This document shows, in pieces, positions 30,869-39,504 of a stretch of 64,000 bases of DNA (positions are counted from its first letter, which is position 1; each line of letters begins with the position of its first letter). The DNA comes from Kitasatospora mediocidica KCTC 9733 (GTDB taxonomy: Bacteria; Actinomycetota; Actinomycetes; Streptomycetales; Streptomycetaceae). The notes below the pieces were generated by a model. It did no database searches and was not told the origin of the DNA. It saw nothing but the letters and a program-made list of their open reading frames with translations. The stretch spans positions 930,001 to 994,000 of the forward strand of contig NZ_JQLN01000007.1 in assembly GCF_000744225.1 (NCBI RefSeq), written 5' to 3'. The position numbers and the translations under genes are program-made.

Positions 30869-32460
30869 GGTGGGGCTCCCGGTGGTCGGCCGTCGCGTGG
30901 ATCGGTGAACTGCTGGAGGTGGTCGAGGACTCGGGCGATGTAGTCGGCGTTCTTCGGACCGCGGCAGCCGGTGCTGCGGACGTACCAGAGGCTGGTGTGG
31001 TAACCGGCCGCGAGCAGCAGGGCGCGGTCACCCGGCAGTGTCCCCAATTGCTGATCCTCCCAGCTCAGTTGATTGGCCAGCGCGTAGATGGCATCGACCG
31101 GGTCCAGGTAGCTGGGGTGGCCGTCGCCCCGGGCGTCGAGCGCGTAGCCCGCGTAGACCCGGGGCGTCCAGCCGGCGATGCCGTACTCGGGCGTGCCGTC
31201 GACGCCGACGCCCCGGGCGTTGGGGTCGAAGCCGCTCTCGGTCGCCAGGATCGCGGCGATCAGGGCCGGGCTGACGGCCCTGCGGTCGAAGGAGTGTGCG
31301 GCGTTCTCGATGACCGGGCGGTACTCGGCGGGGACGGCGGCGTCCGCCCGGAGCTCACCGCCACTGACCCAACTGCCGTACGGCGGACCGGAGGCGGCGG
31401 CCAGCGCGGCGACCAGGGCGAGAGCGGCACCGGCCCGGGCGGCCCGCACGGCACGCGCGCGCCACGGCGCCGGCGGTCGCGGGGACGGCGGAAGCGGCGG
31501 GGACGGCGGCGGCTGGGGTGCGGCACGCGGTCCGGCGGCCACCGCCGGCAGCGCGGCGGCCCGGACCCGCAGCGCCTCGGCCGGGTGCCGGGCCCGCAGG
31601 GCGTGCTCGGGCGCCAGGCAGTCGGCGACGATCTCCCGCCAGCCGTCCGGCAGTTGCTCCACGAGCCGGAGCGACTCGGCGCCCCGCGCGTAGGCCAGCA
31701 CGGCGGCCAGCCGGGTCTGGTGGGTGGCGCCGGGGAAGGGGTAGCGGCCGCCGGTGAGGACCAGGTGGGCGGTGATCCCGAAGGCCCACAGGTCCGCGGT
31801 GGTGCGGACCGGGCTGCCGGCCGCGGTGCACTGCTCGGTCCAGCGTTCGGGCGGCAGGTAGTCGGTGCTGCCGAACTGCGGGAGATAGGCGTGGGTGCCG
31901 TCCAGTTCGGCGGCGAGCCCGAAGTCGGCCAGCCGGGCCGTCCCGTCGGCGGCGAGCAGCACGTTGGCGGGCTTCAGGTCGCCGTGCAGCCAGCCGGCCC
32001 GGTGCAGATGAGCCAGCCCGGCGAGCACGTCGGACAGAATCCGCCCGGCGCCGGCCAGCGGCCGTCCGGGCTCGGCGGCGCGCAGCCGGTCGGCGAGGCT
32101 GCCCGCCGCCAGGTCCATCACGACGGCCAGGCTGCCGTCCAGCGCGGGCTCGGCCGGGTCCCGCACGGTCAGCGCCTCGTGCGTGCGGATCAGGTTGGGG
32201 TGCTCCCAGCGCCCGGCGGCGGCCAACTCGCGCCCGACCACGTCCGCCAGCGCGCCCCACTGGCCGGGCGTGCCGCGCTGCGCGGGCAGGAACTTCAGCG
32301 CGACGTCCACGGCCCGGTCGGCGTCGAGCCGCCGCCCGGCGTACACGCTCCCCCAACTCCCGTGCGCGAGCGGCGCCACCACCTCATACCGCCCGACCCG
32401 GTAGCCGACCGGGACCCGGACCGGCCACCCGCCGTCACCGCCGCCGGTCCGCCCGCTCAT
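30865..32460 (-). CDS. Receptor-type Ser/Thr kinase with transglycosylase-like outer domain
   Basis: The 531-residue protein combines a cytoplasmic kinase (about residues 20-290), a Pro-rich linker, one membrane segment (about 341-357) and an outside lysozyme-like (SLT) domain (about 375-510). Kinase landmarks are Gly-rich LAHGSWGSVY, Lys56 in VALKF, HGDLKPAN with catalytic Asp161 (Gly instead of Arg before it), and DFG at 179-181. In the outer domain Glu408 in ATESGFDP is at the position of the catalytic acid, followed by 'YGIAGWTPRVYAGYA'. ATG 32460 is chosen because GGGAG lies 7 bases upstream. It could sense or cut cell-wall glycan. The FHA-like gene overlaps its stop. Confidence 0.88.
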   Translation of the reverse strand: MSGRTGGGDGGWPVRVPVGYRVGRYEVVAPLAHGSWGSVYAGRRLDADRAVDVALKFLPAQRGTPGQWGALADVVGRELAAAGRWEHPNLIRTHEALTVRDPAEPALDGSLAVVMDLAAGSLADRLRAAEPGRPLAGAGRILSDVLAGLAHLHRAGWLHGDLKPANVLLAADGTARLADFGLAAELDGTHAYLPQFGSTDYLPPERWTEQCTAAGSPVRTTADLWAFGITAHLVLTGGRYPFPGATHQTRLAAVLAYARGAESLRLVEQLPDGWREIVADCLAPEHALRARHPAEALRVRAAALPAVAAGPRAAPQPPPSPPLPPSPRPPAPWRARAVRAARAGAALALVAALAAASGPPYGSWVSGGELRADAAVPAEYRPVIENAAHSFDRRAVSPALIAAILATESGFDPNARGVGVDGTPEYGIAGWTPRVYAGYALDARGDGHPSYLDPVDAIYALANQLSWEDQQLGTLPGDRALLLAAGYHTSLWYVRSTGCRGPKNADYIARVLDHLQQFTDPRDGRPPGAPP

Positions 32461-32538
32461 CTCCCCACTCCCACCACCACTGCTCACTGTCCGTGACGCC
32501 ATGGTAGCTCGCAGGGAGGCCGTCGGACGCCTACGGCG

Positions 32539-33588
32539 TCAGTCGCACTGGAGGCCCGAGTTCCGCCAGTCGCTCGCGTCGACCATGGTGGTCGGGGCGA
32601 ACACCTCGGCCGGGAACGCCTTGCCGGTGCGGAGCCGGTCGACCGTGCTCTGGACGGCCAGGGCTCCGACGTCCTTACCGTTGATGAACAGCGCGGCCCG
32701 CATCCCGGACGCCTGCCCGGACCCCCAGTCCTTGCAGGCGAGGTAGCCGCCCAGGCCGACCCCGATCACGTCCCCGGCGCCGAAGCCGGCGTTCTGCAGT
32801 GCGGTGACGGCGCCCTGGACGTTCTCGTCGTTGCAGCCCCAGACGATCCAGTGCCTGACCCCGGGGTTGGCGGCGATCGTCGCGGCCGTCCTGCTCTGGG
32901 CGCCGGCGACGGAGTTGTCGGTCGGCAGGTCGATCTTCTGGATGCTGGCACCCGCAGCGGCCAGGAAGGCGTCCTTGGCCGCGGCCACCCGGTCCGAGCA
33001 GACCGTGACGTCCGGCTCCCAGGCGGAGACGATCCGGGTGGTGCCCTCGTCCCAGCCGGCCTTGCCGTACTCCTCGGCGGCCCGCTTGCCGACCGCCATG
33101 CCCAGCTGGGTGCCGCTGAAGCCGATCCGCGGCACCAGCTGGCTCGCGTCGCAGTTCGACGGGTAGGGGCTGGTGGCGCAGATCTGGTCGTCCGTGGCGA
33201 GCAGCGGGACCTTGGCGTCACCGGTGAGCTGGGCGAGTTGCGGGCCGACCGCCGGGTCCGGGACGACGACGACCAGTCCGTTGCTCCCGGCCGCCAGCGC
33301 GGACTTCGCCTCGGCGACCGCCTTCCCGGCGTCGTTGCCGAGGTTCACCACCGTGAGGTCGACACCGAGTTGGGCCGCCCTGGCTTTGGCGCCGGCCGCC
33401 TCGTCGACGAAGTACTGCTGGTCGCCCTGCTTCTGCAGATAGGTGAGCAGGATCTTCCCGTGCACGGTGGCAAGGCCTCCCCCGCTCCCGTCGGACGCGT
33501 GGCCGGTGGAGCAGGCCGACAGCGCGAGGAGGAGCGCCAGGCCGACGGAGGCGGCCGTGCGGCGGCGCCCGTGCGTGAGGGTGGACAT
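32539..33588 (-). CDS. Orphan sugar-type substrate-binding lipoprotein
   Basis: The 349-residue product starts with a signal peptide ending in the lipobox LSAC (Cys26) and is therefore lipid-anchored. The rest fits the periplasmic-binding-protein fold of the sugar/autoinducer type: 'KILLTYLQKQGDQQYFVDEAAGAKA', 'AGSNGLVVVVPDPAVGPQL', 'PLLATDD' and 'WGCNDENVQGAVTAL'. The closest known kind is the L-arabinose/ribose binding group. No permease or ATPase gene is next to it, so it either serves a distant transporter or acts as a sensor. ATG 33588 is used; the ATG at 33627 would put extra residues before the signal peptide. Confidence 0.88.
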   Translation of the reverse strand: MSTLTHGRRRTAASVGLALLLALSACSTGHASDGSGGGLATVHGKILLTYLQKQGDQQYFVDEAAGAKARAAQLGVDLTVVNLGNDAGKAVAEAKSALAAGSNGLVVVVPDPAVGPQLAQLTGDAKVPLLATDDQICATSPYPSNCDASQLVPRIGFSGTQLGMAVGKRAAEEYGKAGWDEGTTRIVSAWEPDVTVCSDRVAAAKDAFLAAAGASIQKIDLPTDNSVAGAQSRTAATIAANPGVRHWIVWGCNDENVQGAVTALQNAGFGAGDVIGVGLGGYLACKDWGSGQASGMRAALFINGKDVGALAVQSTVDRLRTGKAFPAEVFAPTTMVDASDWRNSGLQCD

Positions 33589-33732
33589 GACGGGACTCCA
33601 GAGGGTGGGACGGCCCGAGCCAATCACGGAAAGACCTCATGACCGCTCATAATCCGCCAGTTTCAAACGTTGCTGGGGAACAGAAGACTCTGCCAATGCC
33701 CAAGCGTCAAGGGTTTTGTCATGTTGGAATCT

Positions 33733-33752
33733 GTTGACAACAGGCGGTCAAC
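33733..33752. promoter_or_regulatory. Inverted repeat GTTGAC-n8-GTCAAC in a divergent promoter region
   Basis: GTTGAC at 33733-33738 is repeated inverted as GTCAAC at 33747-33752. It lies in the 241-base region between two divergent genes, about 80 bases before the GT-C gene and 145 before the binding-protein gene. The left arm also contains TTGAC, a possible -35 element. A regulator site is possible but unproven. Confidence 0.35.
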
Positions 33753-33829
33753 CCTCGACCCGCTCCCACCGACAGGCCGGTCCCCCGGGCCGCACCGGCC
33801 TCACAGGACACGCCGGTTACCATCCACGG

Positions 33830-35329
33830 ATGAAGAGCACCGGCGCGCGCGGGCGGCCGACACCGCCCCCACCTGCACCGATCTCGCGTGACGGACGCGG
33901 CGCGGCGCTCACCGCGATCGCCCTGGCCGCCCTGCTGGCCGTCGCCGTCCGCCTCCCGCTGCTGCGCCTGCCGCTGGATCCGGACGAGGGTGGCTACGCC
34001 TACCTGGCGGCGAAGTGGGCAGGCGGCGCGCGCCTCTACTCACCCGCCGCCTGGGTCGACCGGCCGCAGGGGCTGATGCTGGTCTTCCGCCTGGTGACCG
34101 ACCTGTCGTACACCGCCACGGCGCTGCGGGTGGGCGCGATGGCCGCCGCCGCCGTGCTGACGCTGGCCACCGCGAGCGCGGCCTGGGCGCTGGCGGGCCG
34201 GCGCGCGGCCGTCGTCGCGGGGCTGCTGGTCGCGGTGGTCAGCGCGGGACCGTACGTCGAAGGGTACGAGTTCAATGGCGAGTTGATCGCCGCCGCGGTT
34301 GGCACGGCGGGCATCGCGGCGGCCCTCTGGTGGCAGCGCGGCGCGGCGGCGGCCGGCTGGCTCGTACCGGCCGGGGTGCTGTGCGGCTGCGCGCCGCTGG
34401 TGAAGCAGTCCGCGGTGGACGGCCTGGTCGTGCTGCTCGCGGTCGCGCTGACCAGCACCGGCCGCAGGCGCCGAGCCCTACTCGCCGCTCTCGGCGGCGC
34501 GGCGGTTCCGCTCGCCGCGGCGGCCGTCCACGGCGCCGTCACCGGCTGGTCGTCCTGGTACTTCGCGGTCGTCGGCTTCCAGTCGGCGGTCGCCGCGACC
34601 AGCGGTGGGACCGGCGCGCGGCTGGCCTCGGACTACCGGACCTTCCTGCACGTCACCCCGGACCTGCTGGGCCTGGCCGTCGTCGGCCTGCTCGGCTGCG
34701 CGGCGCTGCCGCGCGGCCCGGTCCGTCGGCTGCCGCTGCTGCTGTGGCTCGCGGTGGCCCTGCTGGCCGTGCTGGGCGGGCCGTTCGCGCACCCGCACTA
34801 CTGGGTCCAGGCCGTCGCCCCCCTCGCCGTCCTCGCCGCCGTGGCGGTCACCCGGCCGCGTCCGGTCGGCGGCCGCGTCCTGACCTCCGCCGCCCTGCTG
34901 ACGGCCGCCGTCGCCGGCCCGCTCGTCGTCCAGCTCGACCTGGCGACGAAGCCGCCGCAGCAGCGGGCCGCCGCCGTCATCGACGACCAACGCCAGCTGG
35001 TGAACGGGCAGATGTCGACCTGGCTGCGGACCCACACCGCGCCCTCCGACACCGTCTTCGCGTTCACCGCCTCCGCCGACCTCTACCTGCTCGCGGACCG
35101 CTCGACGGGCTTTCCCTACCTGTGGAACTCGGCGTTCCAGGCCATCCCGTCGGCCGAACCCCAGCTGGCCGGCTGGCTCGACGGCCCGCTCGCACCCCGC
35201 TGGATCGTCCGCTACGCCCCGCCCAGCTCACTGGACCCCTCGGGCCGCCTCCAGGGCATCCTGGACCGCCACTACCGTCCGGCCGCGGTCGTCGACGGCG
35301 TCACGGTCCTGCGGCGGGACCAGGACTGA
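33830..35329 (+). CDS. GT-C fold membrane glycosyltransferase-like protein
   Basis: This 499-residue polytopic protein has about ten membrane segments and resembles the lipid-phosphate-sugar dependent glycosyltransferases of the PMT/ArnT type (GT39/GT83-like). The first outside loop holds Asp50-Pro-Asp52-Glu53 in LPLDPDEGGYAY, the metal-binding acidic motif of the fold. Further marks are 'YVEGYEFNGE' and 'PHYWVQAVAPLAVLAA'. The C-terminal soluble part (about 400-499) is outside. Acceptor and donor are unknown. ATG 33830 is used, as upstream in-frame starts enter the promoter region. Its stop lies 2 bases from that of the convergent GNAT gene. Confidence 0.85.
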   Translation: MKSTGARGRPTPPPPAPISRDGRGAALTAIALAALLAVAVRLPLLRLPLDPDEGGYAYLAAKWAGGARLYSPAAWVDRPQGLMLVFRLVTDLSYTATALRVGAMAAAAVLTLATASAAWALAGRRAAVVAGLLVAVVSAGPYVEGYEFNGELIAAAVGTAGIAAALWWQRGAAAAGWLVPAGVLCGCAPLVKQSAVDGLVVLLAVALTSTGRRRRALLAALGGAAVPLAAAAVHGAVTGWSSWYFAVVGFQSAVAATSGGTGARLASDYRTFLHVTPDLLGLAVVGLLGCAALPRGPVRRLPLLLWLAVALLAVLGGPFAHPHYWVQAVAPLAVLAAVAVTRPRPVGGRVLTSAALLTAAVAGPLVVQLDLATKPPQQRAAAVIDDQRQLVNGQMSTWLRTHTAPSDTVFAFTASADLYLLADRSTGFPYLWNSAFQAIPSAEPQLAGWLDGPLAPRWIVRYAPPSSLDPSGRLQGILDRHYRPAAVVDGVTVLRRDQD

Positions 35330-35331
35330 CC

Positions 35332-35796
35332 TCAGACCGGGATCTCGAAGAACGGGTACTCCCCCGAATCGTCGGCCTCGTTCCCGACCAGGCCCATCTG
35401 CTCGTAGAACGCCAGCGCGCCGGGCGAGGACTGCCACTCCAGGTGCCGGCACTGCGGCAACGCCCGTGCCCACGCCCTGACTTCGGCGAACAGCGCCCCC
35501 GCGATGCCGCGTCGGCGCCACGACGGCTCGACGAACAGGTCGTGCAACCGCGCGGAGCCACTGGCCCGCCGGATGGCCACCCCGTAGAACTGCGCCTCCG
35601 CCACCCCGACCAGCTCCTCGCCGGCCTCCGCGACGACGATGCAACGCCGCGAGTCCGCGAGCAGCCCGGCCACCCGCGCCGCCACCGACGCCACCGACTC
35701 GGCCGCCGGGTCCACTCTGGACAGCCGCACCAGCCCGCGCAGGTCCCGCGTACCGGCCCGCCGCACGATCCAGCCCGAACTGTCCACCTCTGCCAT
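35332..35796 (-). CDS. GNAT-family N-acetyltransferase
   Basis: The 154-residue product is a single GNAT domain, which moves an acetyl group from acetyl-CoA to an amine. The acetyl-CoA loop is SWRRRGIAGALF (about residues 92-103), preceded by the strand 'ARLHDLFVEP' and followed by 'CRHLEWQSSPGALAFYEQMG', the usual C-terminal motif. The ATG at 35796 gives the compact domain; a start 50 codons upstream adds residues unlike the family and overlaps the promoter of the divergent sigma gene. Substrate unknown. Confidence 0.9.
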   Translation of the reverse strand: MAEVDSSGWIVRRAGTRDLRGLVRLSRVDPAAESVASVAARVAGLLADSRRCIVVAEAGEELVGVAEAQFYGVAIRRASGSARLHDLFVEPSWRRRGIAGALFAEVRAWARALPQCRHLEWQSSPGALAFYEQMGLVGNEADDSGEYPFFEIPV

Positions 35797-35948
35797 GTGC
35801 TTGACCGTACCCAACGCACCCGCCGGCCCGCTGCGATTAACCGCAGGCAGCCACCCGCCGACCGGTTCGCGCAGGTCGTGCAACCGTTCGCCGGTCACGC
35901 GCATTAGAGGAGCGAAACACCACGACAACCGAGAGGGGGGACACACCC

Positions 35949-36470
35949 ATGGCGGAGCGCAGACGCGACGCCGAGTTCACCGCGTACGTCACCGCACGGG
36001 AATCCTGGCTGCGACGGGTCGCCTTCCTGCTCAGCGGCGACTGGCACCGGGCCGACGACCTCGTCCAGACGACGATCACCAAGCTGTACGTCAACTGGAG
36101 CCGCGCCGGCCGGGTCGAGAACATCGACGGCTACGCGCGCACGGTACTCGTCAACACCTACCTCGCCGAGCAGCGCTCACCCTGGGGGCGCCGGGTCGTC
36201 CTCGGCCCCGACGGCGGCGACCAACCGTCCGACCTGCCGGACCTCGACGCCGCACTCGACCTCCGGGAGGCGCTGGCGGCCCTGCCGCCCCGCCAGCGCG
36301 CGACCGTGGTCCTGCGCTACTTCTGCGACTTCAGCGTGGAACAGACCGCCGAGGCACTCGCCTGCTCGCCCGGCAACGTCAAGAGCCAGACCTCGCGCGG
36401 TATCGACTCACTACGCCGCTTCCTCGCCACGGACCCCGTGCCGACAACCCCGGACGGAGCTCACTCATGA
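35949..36470 (+). CDS. SigE-family ECF sigma factor
   Basis: The 173-residue protein has the two-domain layout of the SigE group of extracytoplasmic-function sigma factors: region 2 (about residues 15-80, 'WLRRVAFLLSGDWHRADDLVQ' then LYVNW) and region 4 (about 105-165, 'LPPRQRATVVLRYFCDFSVEQTAEAL', 'GNVKSQTSRG'). It directs RNA polymerase to a small set of promoters. A strong GGAGGGGGG lies 8-9 bases before the ATG. The next gene overlaps by 4 bases and probably encodes its membrane regulator. Confidence 0.94.
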   Translation: MAERRRDAEFTAYVTARESWLRRVAFLLSGDWHRADDLVQTTITKLYVNWSRAGRVENIDGYARTVLVNTYLAEQRSPWGRRVVLGPDGGDQPSDLPDLDAALDLREALAALPPRQRATVVLRYFCDFSVEQTAEALACSPGNVKSQTSRGIDSLRRFLATDPVPTTPDGAHS

Positions 36471-37492
36471 CCGACGACCTGTCGAGGCTGACCGCGCGCC
36501 TCGACGAGCTGTCCCTCGTCCCGGCGCCGCGCAGCACCGTCGACATCGACGCCGCGCTCACCGCCGGCCGCAAGCAACTGCGCGGCCGACGACTGCTGCT
36601 GGCCGCCGGATCGGGCGCACTCGTCCTGGCGCTCGGCATCGGCACGGCCGCTCTGCCCGGACACGGCAGAGCCGCCACCCCGCCCGCGTCCGGCCGTCAG
36701 GCCGAGAAGCCCACGCAGACCGACCCGCTGGTCGCCCCCGCCGCGTTCGGCTGGCTGCCGCCGGGGGCTGATGCGGGGGTGGGGTACGGCACGGTCCCCG
36801 ACCTGGGCGCGCCGGAGACGGCGCTGACCGCTAGTGGAGCCGGTGACGCCAAAGCGGCCGAACACATCCATCTCCGCATCTACCCCGCCGGCGTCACACC
36901 GAGCGTGGGCAAACCCGCCGCCGGAGTGACCCAGTCGACGTTCGCCGGCCCGCCGATCAACGGCGGCGCCTCCTCCTGGCTGATCGAGGACGCCAGCCGG
37001 GGCGGCGGACCGGTCGACACCCTCCTGCGCTGGCAGACGCCCACCGGCCGCTGGGCCGAGGTCTCCAGCTCGGACCTGCGCGAGGCCGACCCCAGGGGCA
37101 CCCTGACCCATGTCGCGACCGACGTCCGCTTCGGCGACACCGCCATCCCGCTGCCCCTGCGGATCACCGGTGTCCCCAAGGACTTCACCCTCGCCGGCTT
37201 CGCCATCAACCGCCCCGGAGCGAACGGCCGCGCCCCGTGGAACGTCAGCGGGGGCTTCACCACACCCGACGGAGCGTTCATCGGCGTCGGCGTCAACTTC
37301 GCCAGCGTCGTCCTCGCTCCGACCAACGGCCAACTGTGCTCCACACAGGGCGAACTGACCGTCTGTGTGTTCGAGGCCGACGCCCCCGCGCCGCCCTCCC
37401 TGGTCGCCCTGGGCGGACTGCCGGGCCTGCTCCGGCACATCACCCTGTTCGGGACCGACGAGCACACCTGGACGACACAGGTCATCGACTGA
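36467..37492 (+). CDS. Membrane partner of the SigE-type sigma factor
   Basis: The 341-residue protein has a cytoplasmic N-terminus of about 42 residues, one membrane segment (about 43-63, LLLAAGSGALVLALGIGTAAL), and a long outside domain rich in beta-strand pattern with two Cys (LCSTQGELTVCVF). The overlap with the sigma gene (ATGA) and the one-pass layout suggest an anti-sigma factor or sensor, but there is no zinc-finger motif and no known anti-sigma domain was recognised. This pairing is common for SigE-family genes in streptomycetes. Confidence 0.75.
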   Translation: MTDDLSRLTARLDELSLVPAPRSTVDIDAALTAGRKQLRGRRLLLAAGSGALVLALGIGTAALPGHGRAATPPASGRQAEKPTQTDPLVAPAAFGWLPPGADAGVGYGTVPDLGAPETALTASGAGDAKAAEHIHLRIYPAGVTPSVGKPAAGVTQSTFAGPPINGGASSWLIEDASRGGGPVDTLLRWQTPTGRWAEVSSSDLREADPRGTLTHVATDVRFGDTAIPLPLRITGVPKDFTLAGFAINRPGANGRAPWNVSGGFTTPDGAFIGVGVNFASVVLAPTNGQLCSTQGELTVCVFEADAPAPPSLVALGGLPGLLRHITLFGTDEHTWTTQVID

Positions 37493-37543
37493 ACCGCTCG
37501 GGCGGCGCGCCCCCTGAGCAGCGGCTCGGACCGAGGCCGCCCG

Positions 37544-38116
37544 CTACCGCCTCGGTCCCACCACGGCATACGACACGGTGCCGGTCGCCAGCAGGACCAA
37601 CGCCGTCCAGGTGGCCGCCGGTGTGCCGGGGGGAAGGATCATCCAGCCGGCCACCTGTCCCGCGATGCCGCCCGGGGGCGAGGAGAGGAGGGTGAACGCG
37701 AGCCAGGCGGTCGGCGGGGTCCAGGCGTAGGACGCCCCGCACAGCGTCGCGCCGAGCGCGGCCAGGCCGGCCAGGCCCGCGCTGTCCCGGACGACGAGCG
37801 CGGCGGCGGTGGGCTGCGATCCCACCGCCTGGACCGCCTGGACCGCCACGCAGGCGACCGCGCCGATCAGCAGCACGTGCGCCGCCCGGCGGGGCGCCCA
37901 GCGGATCGCGGCCGTCGCGTCGAGCGCGGTGTCCTGCCCGCCGAGCCCGACGGCGGCCACCGCGACATTCGTGGTGAGCACGAGGAGCACGATCGCCGGG
38001 TCCGGCGAGCCGTGGCCGCCCCGGGTGAGGGCCCACACGACCAACGCGGCGAGTGCGATGACCGCCGCCGAGGCCGGCATCTGCCGCGAACGGGCGTACA
38101 GCACCAGCCAGTTCAC
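37544..38116 (-). CDS. Membrane protein, last gene of the sigma/ABC operon
   Basis: The 190-residue product has five to six membrane segments and few charged residues (start VNWLVLYARSRQMPAS). It starts at GTG 38116, overlapping the stop of the gene upstream (GTGA). No family was recognised; the position behind an ABC ATPase and a large permease suggests a second, smaller permease subunit. Its stop faces the convergent sigma-partner gene across 51 bases. Confidence 0.75.
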   Translation of the reverse strand: MNWLVLYARSRQMPASAAVIALAALVVWALTRGGHGSPDPAIVLLVLTTNVAVAAVGLGGQDTALDATAAIRWAPRRAAHVLLIGAVACVAVQAVQAVGSQPTAAALVVRDSAGLAGLAALGATLCGASYAWTPPTAWLAFTLLSSPPGGIAGQVAGWMILPPGTPAATWTALVLLATGTVSYAVVGPRR

Positions 38117-39504
38117 GAGGACACCTGCCCCGCCAGCGGGTTCGGCTGGTCCGTGCAGGAGAGCGCGGCGGCGCGTGCCCCGGCGATCCGCGCGCGCTGC
38201 TCGGCCGGCGACAGCGCCGTCAGCTTCGTCCAGGCGGCTTCGGCCTGCGCCCACGCCGCACTCGCGTACTGGTCGGTCTCGGGCGTCTGCAGAGGCACGA
38301 GGTGCTGATCGCCGAGGGCCCAGCTCGCGGCGATGCTCTGCGCGGGGATGTCGAGCTGCCCTCCGCCCTCCCAGGGTGTGTGCGGCCGGCAGTTCGGCAG
38401 CAGGCCCTGGGCGACCAGGAGACGGGTCAGTCGCTGCCCCGACGCCGGGCCGATCAGCGGGTCGTCGAAGTTCACCAGCACCACGCCGGAGGAGAGTTGG
38501 CGCGGGTCGGCGATCGCGCGCAGCGTCGTCTCCTCCCGCACCGAGTCCGGCGCCTGGTCACCCAGGGCGTCGTGCAGCACGCGCAGCGCCTCCCGGCCCT
38601 GCGACGCGAGTGCGGGCAGCCGCTCCCGGTGAGCCTGCGTCACGCACACCGGGCCGTCGCAGACCATGGCCGCGGCGGCCCGGTCGACGACGAAGGTGTC
38701 GCGCGGATCGGCCGGGATGATCAGCAGCGCCAGGGCCGCGCCGACCAGGACGGGCGTCAGCGCGAGCAGCCGCGTCCGCACGGTCGCGGCCACCAGCAGG
38801 GCGAACCCGGTGGCGAGCAGGCCGAGCAGCCAGAGCGTCTGGCCGAGGTCCACGGAACCGGACAGGGTCAGCAGCATCTGCCGGGGCATGTCGGTCGCCG
38901 GCGACAGCTGGGAAAGCCGGTTCGGCGCCATGCCGGAGGGCACGGCCCCGTCGGTGGTCTGCCGCAGCACCACGGTCGCCGCCAGGAAGACCACGACCAG
39001 GAGCGGCGGGGTGAGCGGGGAGGGCAAGGCCCGCGCGACACCCATGCCGAACACGGCCCCCGCGACCAGGGCCAGCACCGCCACCAGCGAGATCACCGGC
39101 CAGCCGAGCGGCAGGTAGGTGGTGGGGCCGAGGGCCACCTGGACCGCGCCCCACAGAACGAGCAGGCTGAAGCCCGACGCCACCGCGATCGCCGTCGCCC
39201 CGGCCGGCAGTGCCGCACGCCGCCAGGCCGGCCGCGGCGTGGTCGTCAGCAGTTCGGCCATCCGCGAGCGGGAGTCACGCAACCCGTGCACCGCCCCCAG
39301 GCCCACCGCGAGCGGCCACAGGTAGGCCAGCAGGCAGCGGGTCGTCAGCGCCATCGACGTCCACTGCGCGGTCCATGCCGAGGCGCCCTGCCACCAGAGT
39401 CCGTTGATCAGGTAGAGGAACGCCAGGCTGCCGCCCAGCACGACAACGCCGGCCCACGGGGCGACGGAACGCCTCAGCTCGATACCCAGCACGCGTCCGT
39501 TCAC
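38113..39504 (-). CDS. ABC-2-type permease with a large outside domain
   Basis: The 463-residue protein has about six N-terminal membrane segments (residues 15-265) and a hydrophilic C-terminal half (about 275-463) with paired Cys (MVCDGPVCVTQ, then LLPNCRP and ALSCTDQP), which suggests an exposed disulfide-bonded domain. The membrane part resembles ABC-2 permeases ('RDSRSRMAELLTTTPRP' is the typical cytoplasmic loop before the second segment pair). It overlaps both neighbours by 4 bases. Substrate unknown. Confidence 0.78.
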   Translation of the reverse strand: MNGRVLGIELRRSVAPWAGVVVLGGSLAFLYLINGLWWQGASAWTAQWTSMALTTRCLLAYLWPLAVGLGAVHGLRDSRSRMAELLTTTPRPAWRRAALPAGATAIAVASGFSLLVLWGAVQVALGPTTYLPLGWPVISLVAVLALVAGAVFGMGVARALPSPLTPPLLVVVFLAATVVLRQTTDGAVPSGMAPNRLSQLSPATDMPRQMLLTLSGSVDLGQTLWLLGLLATGFALLVAATVRTRLLALTPVLVGAALALLIIPADPRDTFVVDRAAAAMVCDGPVCVTQAHRERLPALASQGREALRVLHDALGDQAPDSVREETTLRAIADPRQLSSGVVLVNFDDPLIGPASGQRLTRLLVAQGLLPNCRPHTPWEGGGQLDIPAQSIAASWALGDQHLVPLQTPETDQYASAAWAQAEAAWTKLTALSPAEQRARIAGARAAALSCTDQPNPLAGQVSS

